Origin: Anodontia alba
Taxonomy: Eukaryota > Mollusca > Bivalvia > Lucinida > Lucinidae
Reading direction: 5' to 3'
NCBI GenBank assembly: GCA_964016985.1
Contig: OZ024831.1
Location: 25,649,631 to 25,713,630, forward strand
DNA length: 64,000 nt
In this document: positions 23,136-34,215 of the stretch, piece after piece
Layout of the letters: every line of letters starts with the position of its first letter
How positions within the stretch are numbered: the first letter of the stretch is position 1
Made by a program: the position numbers and the translations under genes
Notes under the pieces: generated by a model
Seen by the model: only the letters and a program-made list of their open reading frames with translations
Database searches by the model: none
What the model was told of the DNA's origin: nothing

Positions 23136-23497
23136 CAGTCGAACCAATGGCTCTAACATCTTTTGGACCATGTGACTTTGTTCTACACATGGGCAGTTCG
23201 AGCCACTGTAGGTTAATCATAGCGCGTGGTCAGGAGTGAGGATGATTTAAGGAAGTTTTTCGATCTTTTAGAAAATAAAGGTATGTTGAGTGAACTCATT
23301 AGAATGGCCTCATCGAGGCGATTTAAATGAGTACAATCAACATACATTTCATGATAAAACGAGAAGTGTCCTTTAAATGTATCCCTAAATATTTGTTTTC
23401 TTGAGATTTCTGAAGAATTTCCTAGGGACTCAAAAACGTGTTCGAATCAGCCACGATAAAAGATCCATCTGTGTTCGAGTCATTGACGGTTTTAGTG
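23136..23497 (+). mobile_element. Family C4: pogo/Tigger-like MITE
   Basis: CAGTCGAACCAATGGCTC start and GAGTCATTGACGGTTTTAGTG end followed by TA. The centre is TATGTTGAGTGAACTCATTA, GAATGGCC... with a drifted right arm. Lies 27 bp right of truncated C3. Confidence 0.7.
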
Positions 23498-23534
23498 TAT
23501 AGTACTATAGTATGTCGCCTTTCTTACGTATATT

Positions 23535-23641
23535 CCCAGCTAGCATTCTACGTAAATCTACATCGGGCCGTCACCGGCCCGTCAGCTACCCTGACGGGCC
23601 GATGACGGCCCGATATAGATTTACGTAGAATGCTGACTGGG
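23535..23641. repeat. Family G1: near-perfect 107-bp hairpin
   Basis: Begins CCCAGCTAGCATTCTACG and ends CGTAGAATGCTGACTGGG. Arms of about 51 nt (CATCGGGCCGTCACCGGCCC inner part) surround the loop CTACC. The second copy at 46643-46749 differs at mirrored positions. There is no coding potential. It could fold as a long hairpin RNA if transcribed. Confidence 0.8.
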
Positions 23642-23694
23642 TTTCTAACTGTATACCCTTGATTGCTTAGCAATACATATCTAATATGTAATTA

Positions 23695-24025
23695 CAGTCG
23701 ACTCTCGTTATCTCGAATTCCAAGGGACCCTCTGAAATACATCGAGATATCCGTACTTCGAGATATCAGATTTGCAGAATTGAGTAAAAACAAATTCGAT
23801 TAACCACATTTAACAAATATATGTGTATTTGGTCCCTTTAAGTTAGAGATGTATTGAAAATATTGTGGAAGAGAGGAGAAATTGCTCTTTAGGAGCAATT
23901 TCTCCTCTTTTCCACAATATTTTTTATATGTTGTTAGATTTTCATGTTTAGGCAGGGAACAGATTTTCACTTCGAGATAAGCGATTATTCGAGATAAGCG
24001 AGTTCGAGATAGCGAGAGTCAACTG
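23695..24025 (+). mobile_element. Family B2: pogo/Tigger-like MITE
   Basis: TA|CAGTCGACTCTCGTTATCTCG to GCGAGAGTCAACTG|TA. Central hairpin as in B1. Confidence 0.85.
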
Positions 24026-24114
24026 TATATTTTACGCCAAGTGCACAAGTGTTTTCCAGGTTCTCATCTTGTTAAATGATTGTGCTCCCGACAGAAATCT
24101 ATGGATTTAACGGA

Positions 24115-24308
24115 GGACTTGTTAAGGAGGAGTATTTGGTGATAATTATGGGATAATCGTCCCCAGTTCACCATAAAACATGTTGTGTGTACTCATTAGA
24201 AGCGCCTTTGCGAGGCGCTTCTAATGAGGACCCACAACATATGTTTTTATGCAGAAGTAAGAACAATTGTCCCAGAATTATCAACAAATGCTCCTCCTTA
24301 GCAATTCC
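24115..24308. mobile_element. MITE with GGAMTTGYTAAGGAGGAG ends and shared palindromic core
   Basis: Inverted ends GGACTTGTTAAGGAGGAG and CTCCTCCTTAGCAATTCC. The central palindrome has arms TGTTGTGTGTACTCATTAGA, AGCGCC and GGCGCTTCTAATGAGGACCC, i.e. the Family A/C core with G/C at the variable position. The outer ends match no other family here. Confidence 0.75.
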
Positions 24309-24561
24309 TTTGATTTAATCATCTTTATTCATCACTTTTGATACTTGTCATACCACAACAGAGGGGTCAGGATTGGTCCGGGGGCTTAAACTGGTTTTAT
24401 ATGATCGAAATCTCGCCTGTAAGTCTTATGCAGTTCAAAATTACAAATATGTGTTTAGTCCTCGTAGGGTCTCTACGTCATGAAACAGTTAAACACAAAT
24501 AATCACAAAACTGCAATGAAGAAAAAGTAGAGGGTTCAATGACAATCAAAAATAAGACAAA

Positions 24562-25746
24562 AACAAGAGGGCTATGATGGCCCTGTAACGCTCACCTGAG
24601 TATCATAGCACTTAGAAAACCTGACACATAAATGATCAAGGCAAACATTCTGACCAAGATTCGTGATGATTATATTAACAAATAAGACAATGTAGCAAAC
24701 CATGAAATATAGATCAAGGTCAAATGTGAATGACTGCACTCAAGAGGCCATATTTAGATGTATGCATGTGCTAAGTATCACTGGCTGTAGGACCAATAAT
24801 TACTTAGAAACTGACATAAATGCAAAAATATAACAAAGTCAGTGGATCGTGGAATATAGATCAAGGTCAAGTTTACATGACTGCATTCAAGATGCCAAGC
24901 TAAGATGTCTACAATTATAGCCTCTAGAGGCAGAACAAGGCTTTAAAGAAATTTGACATAGTGACCAATTTTTTAATTTGATATGATCCATATTCGAACT
25001 TGACTAAAGTATCGTCGTCAAACATTCTGATTGAGTTTCATGAAGAAAATTGAAGCAAAAGAGTGACCTGTAGAGGGTGAACGTTTTAAAGAAATTCGAC
25101 CTGGTGACCTAGTTTTTAATCCAACATGACCCATATTCAAACTTGACCAATATATTATCAAGTCAAACATTCTGGTAGAATGTTACGAAGACTGAAGCAA
25201 AACTGTGGCCTCCAGAGTGCACACAAGGTTTTAACGAAATTTGACATAGCGACCTAGTTTTTGACTTGACATGACCCTTATGTCAAAATATTATCGAGTC
25301 AAACATTCAAGCAGAGTTTTACGAAGATAGAAGCAAAATTGTGACCTGTGTGAACATAAGGTTTTAACGAAATTTTACCTAGTGACATGGTTTTTGATCC
25401 GACATGACCCATGTTCGGATGAGACCAAAGTATTATCAAGTCAAACATTCAGGCAGAGTTTTACGAAGATTGAAGCAAACCTGTGGCCTCCAGGGTGCAC
25501 ACAAGATTTTAACAAAATTTGACCTAGTGACCTAGTTTTTCATCCAAAATGACCCAGTTATTCATCCAACATGACCCACATTCAAACGTGACCGAGACAA
25601 ATATTCTGGTAAAGTTTCATAAAGACTGGATTAAAACTGTGGCCTCTAGAGATTGCACAGGTTGACGACAGACGACGTACGACGCACGACGGACATACGG
25701 CGGATACAGGGCGATCACAATATCTCACCTTGTGATCAGGTGAGCT
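24562..25746 (+). mobile_element. Tandem-core element, GCTCACCTGA ends
   Basis: Left side AGAGGGCTATGATGGCCCTG then GCTCACCTGA; right side TCAGGTGAGC. The core is a degenerate tandem array with units of about 133-145 bp, each with RTGACCTAGTTTTT, CATGACCCATATTC and AAGTCAAACATTC (unit starts near 24953, 25098, 25243, 25376 and 25519). The right terminal part is rich in GACGACG / GACGGAC. I recall similar repeats as very common in molluscs. There is no coding frame. Superfamily unknown. Confidence 0.7.
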
Positions 25747-25794
25747 AAAAACAAAACAAATGAAGAAGAAAAAAAAAGAAAAACGCAAACGCAA

Positions 25795-25960
25795 AGTGGA
25801 CGACAATGGGCCTGACTATATACGGCAAGAGTCAGATGCCAACTTTCTGAAACAGACTAAGGAAGGAGCCATCATTCAGTCTGACACTCGACCCACCGTC
25901 ATGCAATTACAGAGGAAAGCAAAGGTATCAACCAAAGCAGGGTTCAAATTTAACTTTTTG
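25795..25960 (+). repeat. Repeat I copy 5 (tail part)
   Basis: GAGTCAGATGCCAACTTTCTG and CGACCCACCGTCATGCAATT match 45150-45240. Confidence 0.5.
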
Positions 25961-26397
25961 ACAGCTTGCTAAAATTAGCAAGTGGCATTATTTTTTACTT
26001 GCTAAACCTTTCAGCCAACTTGCTTTTTCACACTTATAAACACTGTCAAATGTGGCTTTAACCGTAGTACTCTGGGTAAAAATTTCAGCATACATTTAAA
26101 AATATTTTTCTTATTTTTCCCAGAAAACAGGTTTTGACATTACATGCAAATTGTCTCCTATGGAGACAATATTTGCATGTTATGTCAAAACCTGTTTTCT
26201 AGGAAAAATAAGAAAAATATCGTCATTGCTTTTGGAAAAGAAATCGCAAAACTTCAGCAACAATGCCTCAGGTTCTGCCAATTAAAGAGAATCTTTCCAA
26301 CTTGCTAGAATTAGCAAGTGATGGAAATTGCAGCTTGCTTTTTGATGGAATTAACCAGCATTTAGCAAGTTAGCAAGTGCTAAAATTGATCCCTGCA
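25938..26397. mobile_element. MITE with CAGGG ends and TTGCTARAATTAGCAAG subterminal repeats
   Basis: Left CAGGGTTCAAATTTA, right TAAAATTGATCCCTG. The motif GCTTGCTAAAATTAGCAAG and variants repeat near both ends. The centre is a roughly 100-bp palindrome (CAGAAAACAGGTTTTGACAT, GTCTCCTATGGAGAC and inverse). CAGGG ends are common in hAT elements, but I could not find a clean 8-bp duplication. Confidence 0.65.
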
Positions 26398-26815
26398 AAA
26401 TTCGGGTTACAGTTGGCCGCATATCATTCGTTCAACACTTAAATGGAATACATACATTCAACATATATGGGCACGAAATAAATATCGTAAAACGACCAAA
26501 CGTGTTACAATTGCCATTTCGTTTCGTTTCAGTACAATCACTTTAATTTATACAAATCAATTATTGTACCCACTTTACGTGTACAAAACAGAACTAAATA
26601 AGCTGTTCAAAATTTTCAAATATTTTGTTCTTAATCCTATGCACCTTTCACACCTGGTGAATTTCTTAATTCTGTCCATTCATACCGTGAATGTTACTTT
26701 GAACGTTTCAATATATAAAGATACACCTTTCCTTTGATCAACAAGCCGGTATAATTTTCAAATCAATCGGTTGACGTTTTAACCGAATACAAGTCATTGC
26801 AACTCATATAAATGA
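26398..26815. other. Unassigned
   Basis: Low-GC sequence without visible repeats or genes. Confidence 0.5.
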
Positions 26816-27022
26816 CAACTTCTAAGAGACGAGATAGCTAAATTAGAAATGACAGCAGACAGGACTGGTGAAACTGACACCTGCCCCAAGCATTCCTTTT
26901 GTCAGTTTGTTTGTAAGATGGTAAAGGCAACAAAAGATCACATACACAGAAAGATGAAACATGCCGAAAAGAAGGCAAACATTACACAACCGACTGGGGA
27001 TTTATTTCATTCCGATGCATGA
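26816..27022 (+). CDS. Possible short coding exon, Cys/His-rich (speculative)
   Basis: A frame of 68 codons (69 triplets with its stop) between stops has an internal ATG at 26849 giving 57 residues. It carries CPKHSFCQFVC followed by DHIHRKMKH, a Cys/His spacing loosely like a small zinc-binding fold, and many charged residues. No family is recognised, no splice sites are convincing, and such a frame can occur by chance. It could equally be a relic of a transposase zinc finger. Confidence 0.22.
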   Translation, partial: QLLRDEIAKLEMTADRTGETDTCPKHSFCQFVCKMVKATKDHIHRKMKHAEKKANITQPTGDLFHSDA

Positions 27023-27099
27023 ATAGAAAATGAACCCACGTAGAGAACGTGTGATCAAATAACCAAATATGCTGCATAAACCAGACTTGAAACTTACCT

Positions 27100-27318
27100 G
27101 GGCCCAGTTGTTCAAAACTAACGATGCCGTTAGTTAACGTATCGTTAAAACTTTGATCATTAAATATAGCATATATGTTAATATTTTTGCTGGAAAAATG
27201 TGACTAGCTACTCACATTTTTCAGCAAAAATAACTGTGACTTAGATATTGTATTTACTAGAAAGAACAATTAACATTGTGACCACTAACGAGCTCGTTAA
27301 GTTTGAACAACTGGGCCC
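27100..27318. mobile_element. Family D2
   Basis: GGGCCCAGTTGTTCAAAACT to GAACAACTGGGCCCA, with the central stem TTTTGCTGGAAAAATGTGA and inverse. Repeat I sequence (CACGAAGCACAGTC) begins about 12 bp to its right. Confidence 0.8.
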
Positions 27319-27430
27319 AGATTGCATTCACGAAGCACAGTCTTCTCGAGGCACCGAAAAAAATTGAAAAAGAAAAAAAAATAACAACAAAAAATAAACA
27401 GAACATGTTTCATTCACACGAAGCCGCGAC
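27319..27430 (+). repeat. Repeat I copy 6 (head part)
   Basis: GATTGCATTCACGAAGC, ACAGTCTTCTCGAGGCACCG matches 18690-18710. Followed by an A-rich tract. Confidence 0.5.
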
Positions 27431-27432
27431 AT

Positions 27433-27620
27433 CCCAGCACACATACAACGTCGTAATAACGTCGTTCTGATGTCATCACGATGCTGCGACAACGTCAAAA
27501 CGATATGACGACGTTGTGCGTCTACTAAGACGTTGTTTTTAGCTTCTGAAAAACAAAATACAAAAATACTGTGATAACAGATTGGGACAGAAAGTCACTC
27601 GACCGGCTATTTTAGACACG
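27433..27620. repeat. Family P: ACGTC-periodic repeat
   Basis: CCCAGCACACATACAACGTC then repeated ACGTCGT/ACGACGTT motifs to ACAGGACGTCAAATG. Confidence 0.5.
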
Positions 27621-27884
27621 TCAACAGGACGTCAAATGTGGTTGTTTAATTTTTATCAGACATATAGTAAGGTGCCAAGGTGTCTTCATTTAGGGTAAAT
27701 ACAATACAAATACATGAAAACACAAACATAATTAAATAAAAAAAAAAGTGGGCATCCATTGGAGAAACACATGACCCATTAAAGTAAAACAGAAAACAAA
27801 GTACATACAATGTAGGCAGTTGTATAACGGCTGACCACAATCATCGAGCTGCAGTAAAATGGGTCCGCATTAGGATATTCACTT

Positions 27885-28512
27885 TCGAACTTCAATGGCT
27901 CGAAAAACTTTACATCACGAGAACATGCCTATATGATTTTGACCCCCTTAAACCCCACTTTTTTTATAGTAAAACTGGGGTTTACAAAGGTATACATTAT
28001 TTTTTCTTATTTCTGCTCAAACATAGATTGTGGGTACTCGTTAGAACCGTCTCGTTGAGGCGGTTCTAACGAGTACCCACAATATATGTTTTGAACAGAA
28101 ATATGAAATAAATCAGAATTTTTATCTGAAAATTTTCATTTTTTTGGTGGTAAAATTTTCAATATATTTGAATTGGCGTGTTTTCGTAATGAGGGCCATG
28201 GAAATTTGTTCTAAACATGGGCAGTTCGAACTACTGAGGGTCAGTCGTAGCGCCAGGTCAGCATATGGGGATAACTTAGGGATACATTTTAGATCTTCTG
28301 TAAAACAATTGCATGTTGGGTTTGCTTATTAGAATCGCCTCGATGGATGGGACGGTTCTAATGAGTACACTTAACACACAATTTCATGATAGAAAGTTTC
28401 CCTAAAATACCCCTAAGTATTTTTTTTCGAGCTATCGGAAAAAATTAAAAAAACGAGTTTGTATCTGCCACGATAAACGAGCCATCGTTGTTCGATTCAT
28501 TGAAGGTTTACT
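27885..28512 (+). mobile_element. Family C5, split by Family A6
   Basis: The left end (CGAACTTCAATGGCTCGAA) stops at about 27912 and resumes after the insertion with GGGCCATGGAAATTTGTTC, then the palindrome ATGTTGGGTTTGCTTATTAG / TAATGAGTACACTTAAC, ending near ATTGAAGGTTTACT. Comparison with C6 shows the two parts are contiguous in an uninterrupted copy. Confidence 0.75.
27913..28191 (-). mobile_element. Family A6: full-length MITE nested in C5
   Basis: CATCACGAGAACATGCCTAT to GGCGTGTTTTCGTAATG. The left arm carries CCGTCTCG, the right CGAGACGG changed to GAGGCGG. Because it interrupts C5 it is the younger insertion. Confidence 0.85.
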
Positions 28513-29025
28513 ATTTTTCTGTAACTATATTCGTATACACAAACTACAGCTGGTTCAGATTCCTTTGGTACTAGTGGTCTTAGCAATCACAAACAAAAAG
28601 CAGAATGCAGTGGAATGCGAATGCAATGATACCCTATATCACGTTAACTGACTCATAATTTCTGACCCCATGCTTCCGTTTTCCCATTTACTATAGAAAG
28701 GGGTGAGTTAGGGCGCTTGCCGGAATTCAGAATACGTAAAGTGGTATGTGGTATTTCTTTTATAGTTGTTTTTAATACCTCAAGAAATAATTTATGTACC
28801 TTTTATAAACCGCCCACTGAAGAGGGACAGAGCCTTACACTGTGCAAACACATTATAATTATTCCGAAGGTGAAAGCTTAAATTTTATCCTGCTGATAGA
28901 AATAAAAGTAGATAAAACTTTAAAATATTTTCCGTAATTTGTGAATAAATAAGGCTTGACATTTCAATGGAAACGATTTAACTTCCGCATATGACGTTGA
29001 GTGTTCTGTTTTAATGAATAGTCCT
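28513..29025. other. Unassigned
   Basis: No gene or repeat structure recognised. Confidence 0.45.
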
Positions 29026-29243
29026 GGGCCCAGTTGTTCAAAGCGTCGTTAGCTTAACGAGCTCGTTAAGGGTCATTTCGTTAACTGTTTTAGCGGATTC
29101 AATACACAATATTCTGACATTTTTTTGCTGGAAAAAAAATGTGAGTAGCTTTTGCACTGCAAAAGCTACTCACATTTTTTCAGCAAAAAATTTCAGAACG
29201 AATCGTTAACTAACGATGTCGTTAGCTTTGAACAACTGGGCCC
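29026..29243. mobile_element. Family D3
   Basis: GGGCCCAGTTGTTCAAAGCG to GAACAACTGGGCCC; central stem AATGTGAGTAGCTTTTGCA and inverse with no loop. Confidence 0.85.
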
Positions 29244-29319
29244 TGGTGTATATGAGGGCTAAATACGGTGTTTTTAAACATCAGTACAGGACTGCTACCT
29301 GTACAGTTTGTTCTGATGC

Positions 29320-29885
29320 TGGAGTAAGTCTGGACTTAGCTGTTTTAGTTTTGTAAGCATGTTCGTTGCTCTCAAGGCTCATTCTTTCAGAATACGTTGA
29401 TATATGGAAGTTGAAGTCACTGTGAGTATGTTCATTGCTCGCAAGGGTCATTTGTTTTAGAATTTGTTGGTATATGTAAGCTGACGTCACTGTGAATGTG
29501 TTCATTACTGTCAAGGGTCATTCCTTTTAGAACATATTGATATTTGGAAGCTGCAGTCACTGTGAGTGTGTTCGTTGCTTCCAAGTATCATTTCTTTAGA
29601 ATATAGTTAAGTCACTGTGAGTATGTTCATTACTCTCAAGGGTCATTTTTAGACTCTATCGGTCATTGTAAGTGCATGTATTGTTCTTCGGAATCATAAA
29701 TTTTAGAATCTGTTGGCATATGGAAGTTGAAGTCTCTGTGAGTTTGTTCGTTGTCCTCAAGGTTTATTCCTTTTAGAATTAATTTATACATGGAAGCTGA
29801 AGTCGCTTTGAGTGTGTTCATTGCTCTCAAGTGGCATTCCTTTTATAATCTGCTGGTATATGGAAGCTGAAGTCACTGACGGGCG
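29320..29885. repeat. Degenerate minisatellite, about 70-bp unit
   Basis: Units read CACTGTGAGTATGTTCATTG, CTCGCAAGGGTCATT, TTAGAATCTGTTGG, ATATGGAAGCTGAAGT. Unit starts fall near 29418, 29488, 29558, 29613, 29731 and 29800; one unit is shortened. Because 70 is not a multiple of 3, the 77-codon minus-strand frame across it is not a protein repeat. Confidence 0.8.
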
Positions 29886-30551
29886 GTGAATTTAACATTC
29901 AGGAAAATACGAATTCTATGCTAAAACAGAAAGATATATCAATCCATTGATGCTTAGCGATCAAAAAAATGGTACAAAGACAATCATTGTAGGACTAAAA
30001 GCCATATTTTGTGGTGTCGGATTAAGGCTTACACTGCGTTAAATACAAGAATATCTGTAGTAAAAGTAAATTACGGCTGAAACCCTTTAAACTGAAAATG
30101 GACCTGTGAAAAGTGTGAGGTAGAAGAGACCACTGATCATCAATGGGTTAAATAACTTGTATTAAGGGAAATGGATACCATTTCAAAAGAGGTTACTCTT
30201 GCAAAATTGTTTTGTCTCCCTTCGGAAAGGAGTCGACTCTAGACCCCTTTTAAAAATGTGTTTGGTGTGCAGAAAACCATACAGCAAAAGACAAAGTTAT
30301 GTTCATTGTTAAAATTACCGGCAGTCTGCCGTGTGCACCCAGTCCCTTACGTTGCAATATTGTGTGCCAATGGCTGAAAGTTTAAATGGCACTGTATAGA
30401 AAGAAAACTCAAAATACGATATGTGTTGAATGTTAGTAAAAAAAATCATTTCCGTTAGATTGCTGCTCTGTGATGAAGTTTCGAGTCATTCTTAACCTTA
30501 TTCGTAGCCTTGGAAGGGCTGTGTTCCGTGATTCTGAGTATCCCCATATTT
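29886..30551. other. Unassigned; Family N fragment near 30180-30300
   Basis: GAGGTTACTCTTGCAAAATTG, CCCTTCGGAAAGGAGTCGAC and GACCCCTTTTAAAAATG resemble a decayed Family N hairpin. The rest is unassigned. Confidence 0.4.
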
Positions 30552-30818
30552 CATTACGAAAACACGTCTATTCAAATATATTGTCATGGTTTTGCAACCA
30601 AAAAAGGAAAATTTTCAGACAAAAACTTCTGATATTTTTCATATTTCTGCTCAAAACATAGATTGTGGGTACTCGTTAGAACCGGTTCTAACGAGTACCC
30701 ACAATCTATGTTTTTTTAGGAAAATAGGAAAAATAATGTATACCCCTGTAAACCTCAGTTTTACTATATAAATTGGGGTTTAAGGTGGTCAATATTAAAT
30801 AGGCGTGTTTTCGTGATG
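30552..30818 (+). mobile_element. Family A7: MITE with shortened palindrome
   Basis: Both ends are intact. The palindrome lacks the innermost GCCTC...GAGGC; it goes TCGTTAGAACCGGTTCTAACGA directly. Confidence 0.85.
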
Positions 30819-31249
30819 TTAAATTATTTACAAAAATAAGACTTTGAAGTGAAGCTATATACCGTGCAGCAAAGAAAAAACAACCCAGTGTTACCTATTT
30901 CGCGCCAAAATAATGACTTCAACATTTTGGATCGCGTGTCTAAAAGCTTTCAATCAAAGCATGCTACTATGACCTATTCATTGTTTACCTATCACATCAG
31001 GTACGCTCTTGTACCTTAGTACAATAATGTATTGTGTCAGAATTAGTTCAAGTAGAGCCCACAGATGGCCCGGGCGCCAGAGGATGGTCCCTTTTACTAT
31101 ACATAACAAACCAGGATGCCATCCAGTCAAGGTCTTTTAAATTTACTGTGTATATTCAACCCGATCGAATAGAATTTATTGAAAAACTACCAAGATCGAC
31201 GGTTGCCCTGTATGATCTGGTTGTTAGCTGTTCAAACATCATCAAGTAT
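30819..31249. other. Unassigned
   Basis: An 83-codon plus-strand frame at 31034-31285 runs into F5 and shows no recognisable domain. I do not call it. Confidence 0.4.
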
Positions 31250-31474
31250 TTAACCCATTTATGCCGAGTGGACTCTTCTACCTGAACTCTTTGGACCAGT
31301 CCATTTTCAGTTAAAGAAGTCTCTGGTCAGTTTTCATTATTACCATTTATTGAAATGCTTGTAATTAACGCAAACAGAGTAGACCCTGATCAGACGCCGC
31401 GTTCTGCGGCGTCTGATCTGGATCTACACTATTTGTCAATGTCCCATTTATGGGACGCTAGGCACAAATGGGTT
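31250..31474 (+). mobile_element. Family F5: TTAA-flanked MITE, CCCATTTATGCC ends
   Basis: TTAACCCATTTATGCCGAG left, CTAGGCACAAATGGGTTA right. The hairpin GCAAACAGAGTAGACCCTG, then GACGCCGCG and inverse, is nearly perfect. Confidence 0.8.
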
Positions 31475-31525
31475 ACCTGGTCTTCGTCTTAGGTAGGTAC
31501 ACTCTCTAGTCGCCCATAGTGTATT

Positions 31526-31760
31526 ATATGATCCGTAACGAGAGAAAACGTACCTTCTGGCATGTGCGCCCAACGAAGAGTCAAATCAGCCTGCGCATCC
31601 GCGCAGCCTGATTAAAGTCTTTGTTGTTCGTATGGAGTACGTTTGCATCCTTGGCAATCCGAACTGCGCCCCAAGACGGTTCTGATCCGTTTGCCCGAAT
31701 GCGAATTTTCATTGAGCGTACATGTTGGAAGGTACGTTTCATGACGTTGCGGCTCATATA
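31526..31760. mobile_element. Family E3
   Basis: CCGTAACGAGAGAAAACGTACC to GGTACGTTTCATGACG, GTTGCGGCTCATAT; arms GCGCCCAACGAAGAG and inverse. Confidence 0.7.
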
Positions 31761-32029
31761 GTGTGAATTTTTAAAAAAAAAAAAAAGATAAAACGTCGGA
31801 TTTATGAAAATCTACTAGGACTGAAGTATACCAGCATCAAAGGTGTATATGTTGTAATATATACTAACCAACATATATTTAGTACGGTGAGGAGTTACAC
31901 GAACGAGTCTAAGGTCAACATACACAAAGACCAAATTAGGAATGTTAAGACCGACAGACATGGCATGGACCTTTAATAAATGGGGTGTAATCAGAATTAT
32001 AGGCAGCATAATCGACTGATTGCATAACA

Positions 32030-32215
32030 ATTGTTGAAAAGGTAGGGAGAATATATATACTTTCAAGTGAAGCAATTCTGGAAACATATTTGCGCTTTTC
32101 TGAAAAGGGGTCTCGTCTAAAAGGAAGCAAATTGCTCCCGAAGGTAGCAAATTCTTTCCTTTTAGATAAGAGCCCTTTTCAGAAGGAATCTGGTGTGCAG
32201 AAAACAAACCAGGAA
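32030..32215. repeat. Family N hairpin repeat
   Basis: CTGAAAAGGGGTCTCG, TCTAAAAGGAAGCAAATTG, CTCCCGAAGG, GCAAATTCTTTCCTTTTAG, AGCCCTTTTCAGAAGG form an imperfect hairpin. Better copies at 57655-57780 and 59005-59100. The 130-codon minus frame through it is shared with other copies and is not a gene. Confidence 0.55.
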
Positions 32216-32271
32216 GTCACAAAATGTGTCCCCTTTGCAAAAAATGGCGGATGATCTACCAAGTGCATCCA

Positions 32272-32299
32272 CCCCCCCCCCCCACCCCCCACCCCCACC
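32272..32299. repeat. C-rich low-complexity tract
   Basis: Poly-C with A interruptions. Confidence 0.9.
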
Positions 32300-32374
32300 T
32301 CATCTGGTAACAGTCATTGAAGCGAAATCTTCATCATCTAGGACACAGTTTGCATGAGCGACATTAAAAGATCT

Positions 32375-32618
32375 GGGCCCATTTTTTCAAAGCATTGTTA
32401 GCTTAACGGACTCGTTAGTAGTCAAAATGTTAACTGTTCTAGTAAGTACAATATCTAATTCACAGCTATTTTTGCTGCAAAAATGTGAGTAGCTTTTGCA
32501 AAAAGCTACTCACATTTTTTCAGCAAAACTATTAGCGTATATGTCATATTAAATGATCAAACTTTTAACGATACGTATCTTTACCTAACGACATCGTTAG
32601 TTTTGAACAACTGGTCCC
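32375..32618. mobile_element. Family D4
   Basis: GGGCCCATTTTTTCAAAGC left (slightly mutated) and TTTTGAACAACTGGTCCC right; central stem TGAGTAGCTTTTGC / AAAAGCTACTCACATTTTTTC. Confidence 0.8.
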
Positions 32619-32945
32619 AGATTGAGAATGCCATTCCCTATTCTGACTTTAAACACAGCAGAATGCAAAGCGCAGATTTTCAGACCGCTCTTTGTCAATG
32701 TTGTTTATTGTTGGAATACAAAACTACACATTCTTGCTTCTACTTGTAAGGGCTCATGTAGATATTCAAAAACTATCTTATCACTATCGTCAAGTTTTCA
32801 CCAGTTTGTCTGCTGTAAGCAACTGTTTTCCATATTTAAAAGTCTGCTACTCAGAAGGCAGGATTATAGGGAATAGATACTTAATATACTGCATTGTTGC
32901 ATTGTTAGTGAGGGTATCACACTTTAGAGTGGTACGACGAGGTCT

Positions 32946-32993
<48 letters not shown>

Positions 32994-33945
32994 CTATGTA
33001 TAATTTAAATTATCAGCGCCAAGCAAAGAAAATTGTCTTCGGGGCATGTGAGATCAGAAAAGCTCCAAAGCAGACCGCGAAGTCGCACAAGCTGATAAGA
33101 CCCTTTATTATATATCTATATATTTTACAGTATCCAATGATTCTGTTAGTCTGATCAGGGCCTTCACCGTCCGTCAACAGAATCATTGGAATGGACAGCA
33201 AAGGCCCGGACGATACTTTGCGCATGACAAGGATTATCTGAATGTGCGCATTTTGTTATCTCACGTTAGTATGGGTTGATGAGCTCCTAAAAGGAACATT
33301 TTTACTTTCTAGGAATTGTTAAATAATGACTCATTTATGTTTCGAAGCAAAGACTACAAATCACTTTTAAGCATCGGTACTCCATTTTAGGGTATGGAAA
33401 TAAAATGTCTCACTGATACAGGTTTTTTCATGGGTAATTGCAAAAAAATGAGCGTACTCGTACATGCATCCCTAAATATCCAGTTACATATATATCCTAT
33501 GACGCAAAAGCACATGCCGCATCACAGTTCCTGAAAAGACGATTTTGTAAATAGAAATATTGATATTTCTCTGTACTCCAGGAGAATTCGTTATAGGTGT
33601 TTATTAGCATCGCCTTAGTAAGGCGATTAAAATGAACATCCGAAACTTATCTATTCCTGGAGAAATAATAATAATAATAATAAAGAGATGTTTATCCCAA
33701 ACCATCGCCTCATCCACAGCAATGCTCGCATATTAAATTTGACACTGTGATATGTTAGACTGAACTCCGACTTCACTGTATACTAAATAGGAAGATCTAA
33801 TTATCTTCAAGATCTAAAATAACTAGTGTCTTCTGTGTATGTAACATCTGCACAAAGCTCAGTGGCCCTTTAATCTCGGTCATAGAGTCATGACATAACA
33901 GCTGTAATATGCAACCAGTATTGCTGGCCAATATCATTGCATACG
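32619..33945. other. Unassigned; poly-T tracts, hairpin-core remnant and E-like repeat
   Basis: T38 at 32951-32988. Decayed Family E-like inverted blocks at about 33020-33245 (CAATGATTCTGTTAGTCTG, GATCAGGGCCTTCACCG and inverse). A remnant of the shared palindromic core at 33580-33650 (GGTGTTTATTAGCATCGCC / GGCGATTAAAATGAACATCC) flanked by CTCCAGGAGAA and TTCCTGGAGAAATAA. (ATA)n at 33668-33683. No gene. Confidence 0.5.
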
Positions 33946-34215
33946 TACCTTTTTTTTTTTTTTTTTTTGGCCATTAAGTGGGCCGCGTCAAGCGACAAAG
34001 TGCCTTCGAAATGCGCAAAATGCTCAGATTTAGCTTCTCTTGCGCATGCGCAACGTATCATCCGGGCCTTTGCTCTCCATTCATACATTCTGTTGTATCG
34101 AATGATTCTGTTAGGCGACAGTGAGGCCCTGATCAGACTGCGGGATGTGCAGGCTGATCATGGCCTTCGCTGTCCGCACATGTTCCGAAGACACATTTTC
34201 ACCTTGCGCGGCTGA
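33946..34215. repeat. Poly-T and decayed Family E-like repeat
   Basis: Poly-T at 33950-33968, then GCCTTTGCTCTCC, CCTGATCAGACTGCGGGATG, CTGATCATGGCCTTCGCTG in inverted arrangement. Confidence 0.45.

Noticed and set aside
24562..25746. CRISPR array or satellite
   Set aside because: Units are 133-145 bp, diverged, without constant repeats and unique spacers, and the setting is eukaryotic.
31815..32207. 130-codon minus-strand frame
   Set aside because: The start is inside a Family N hairpin, and similar peptide fragments appear at other N copies in various frames.
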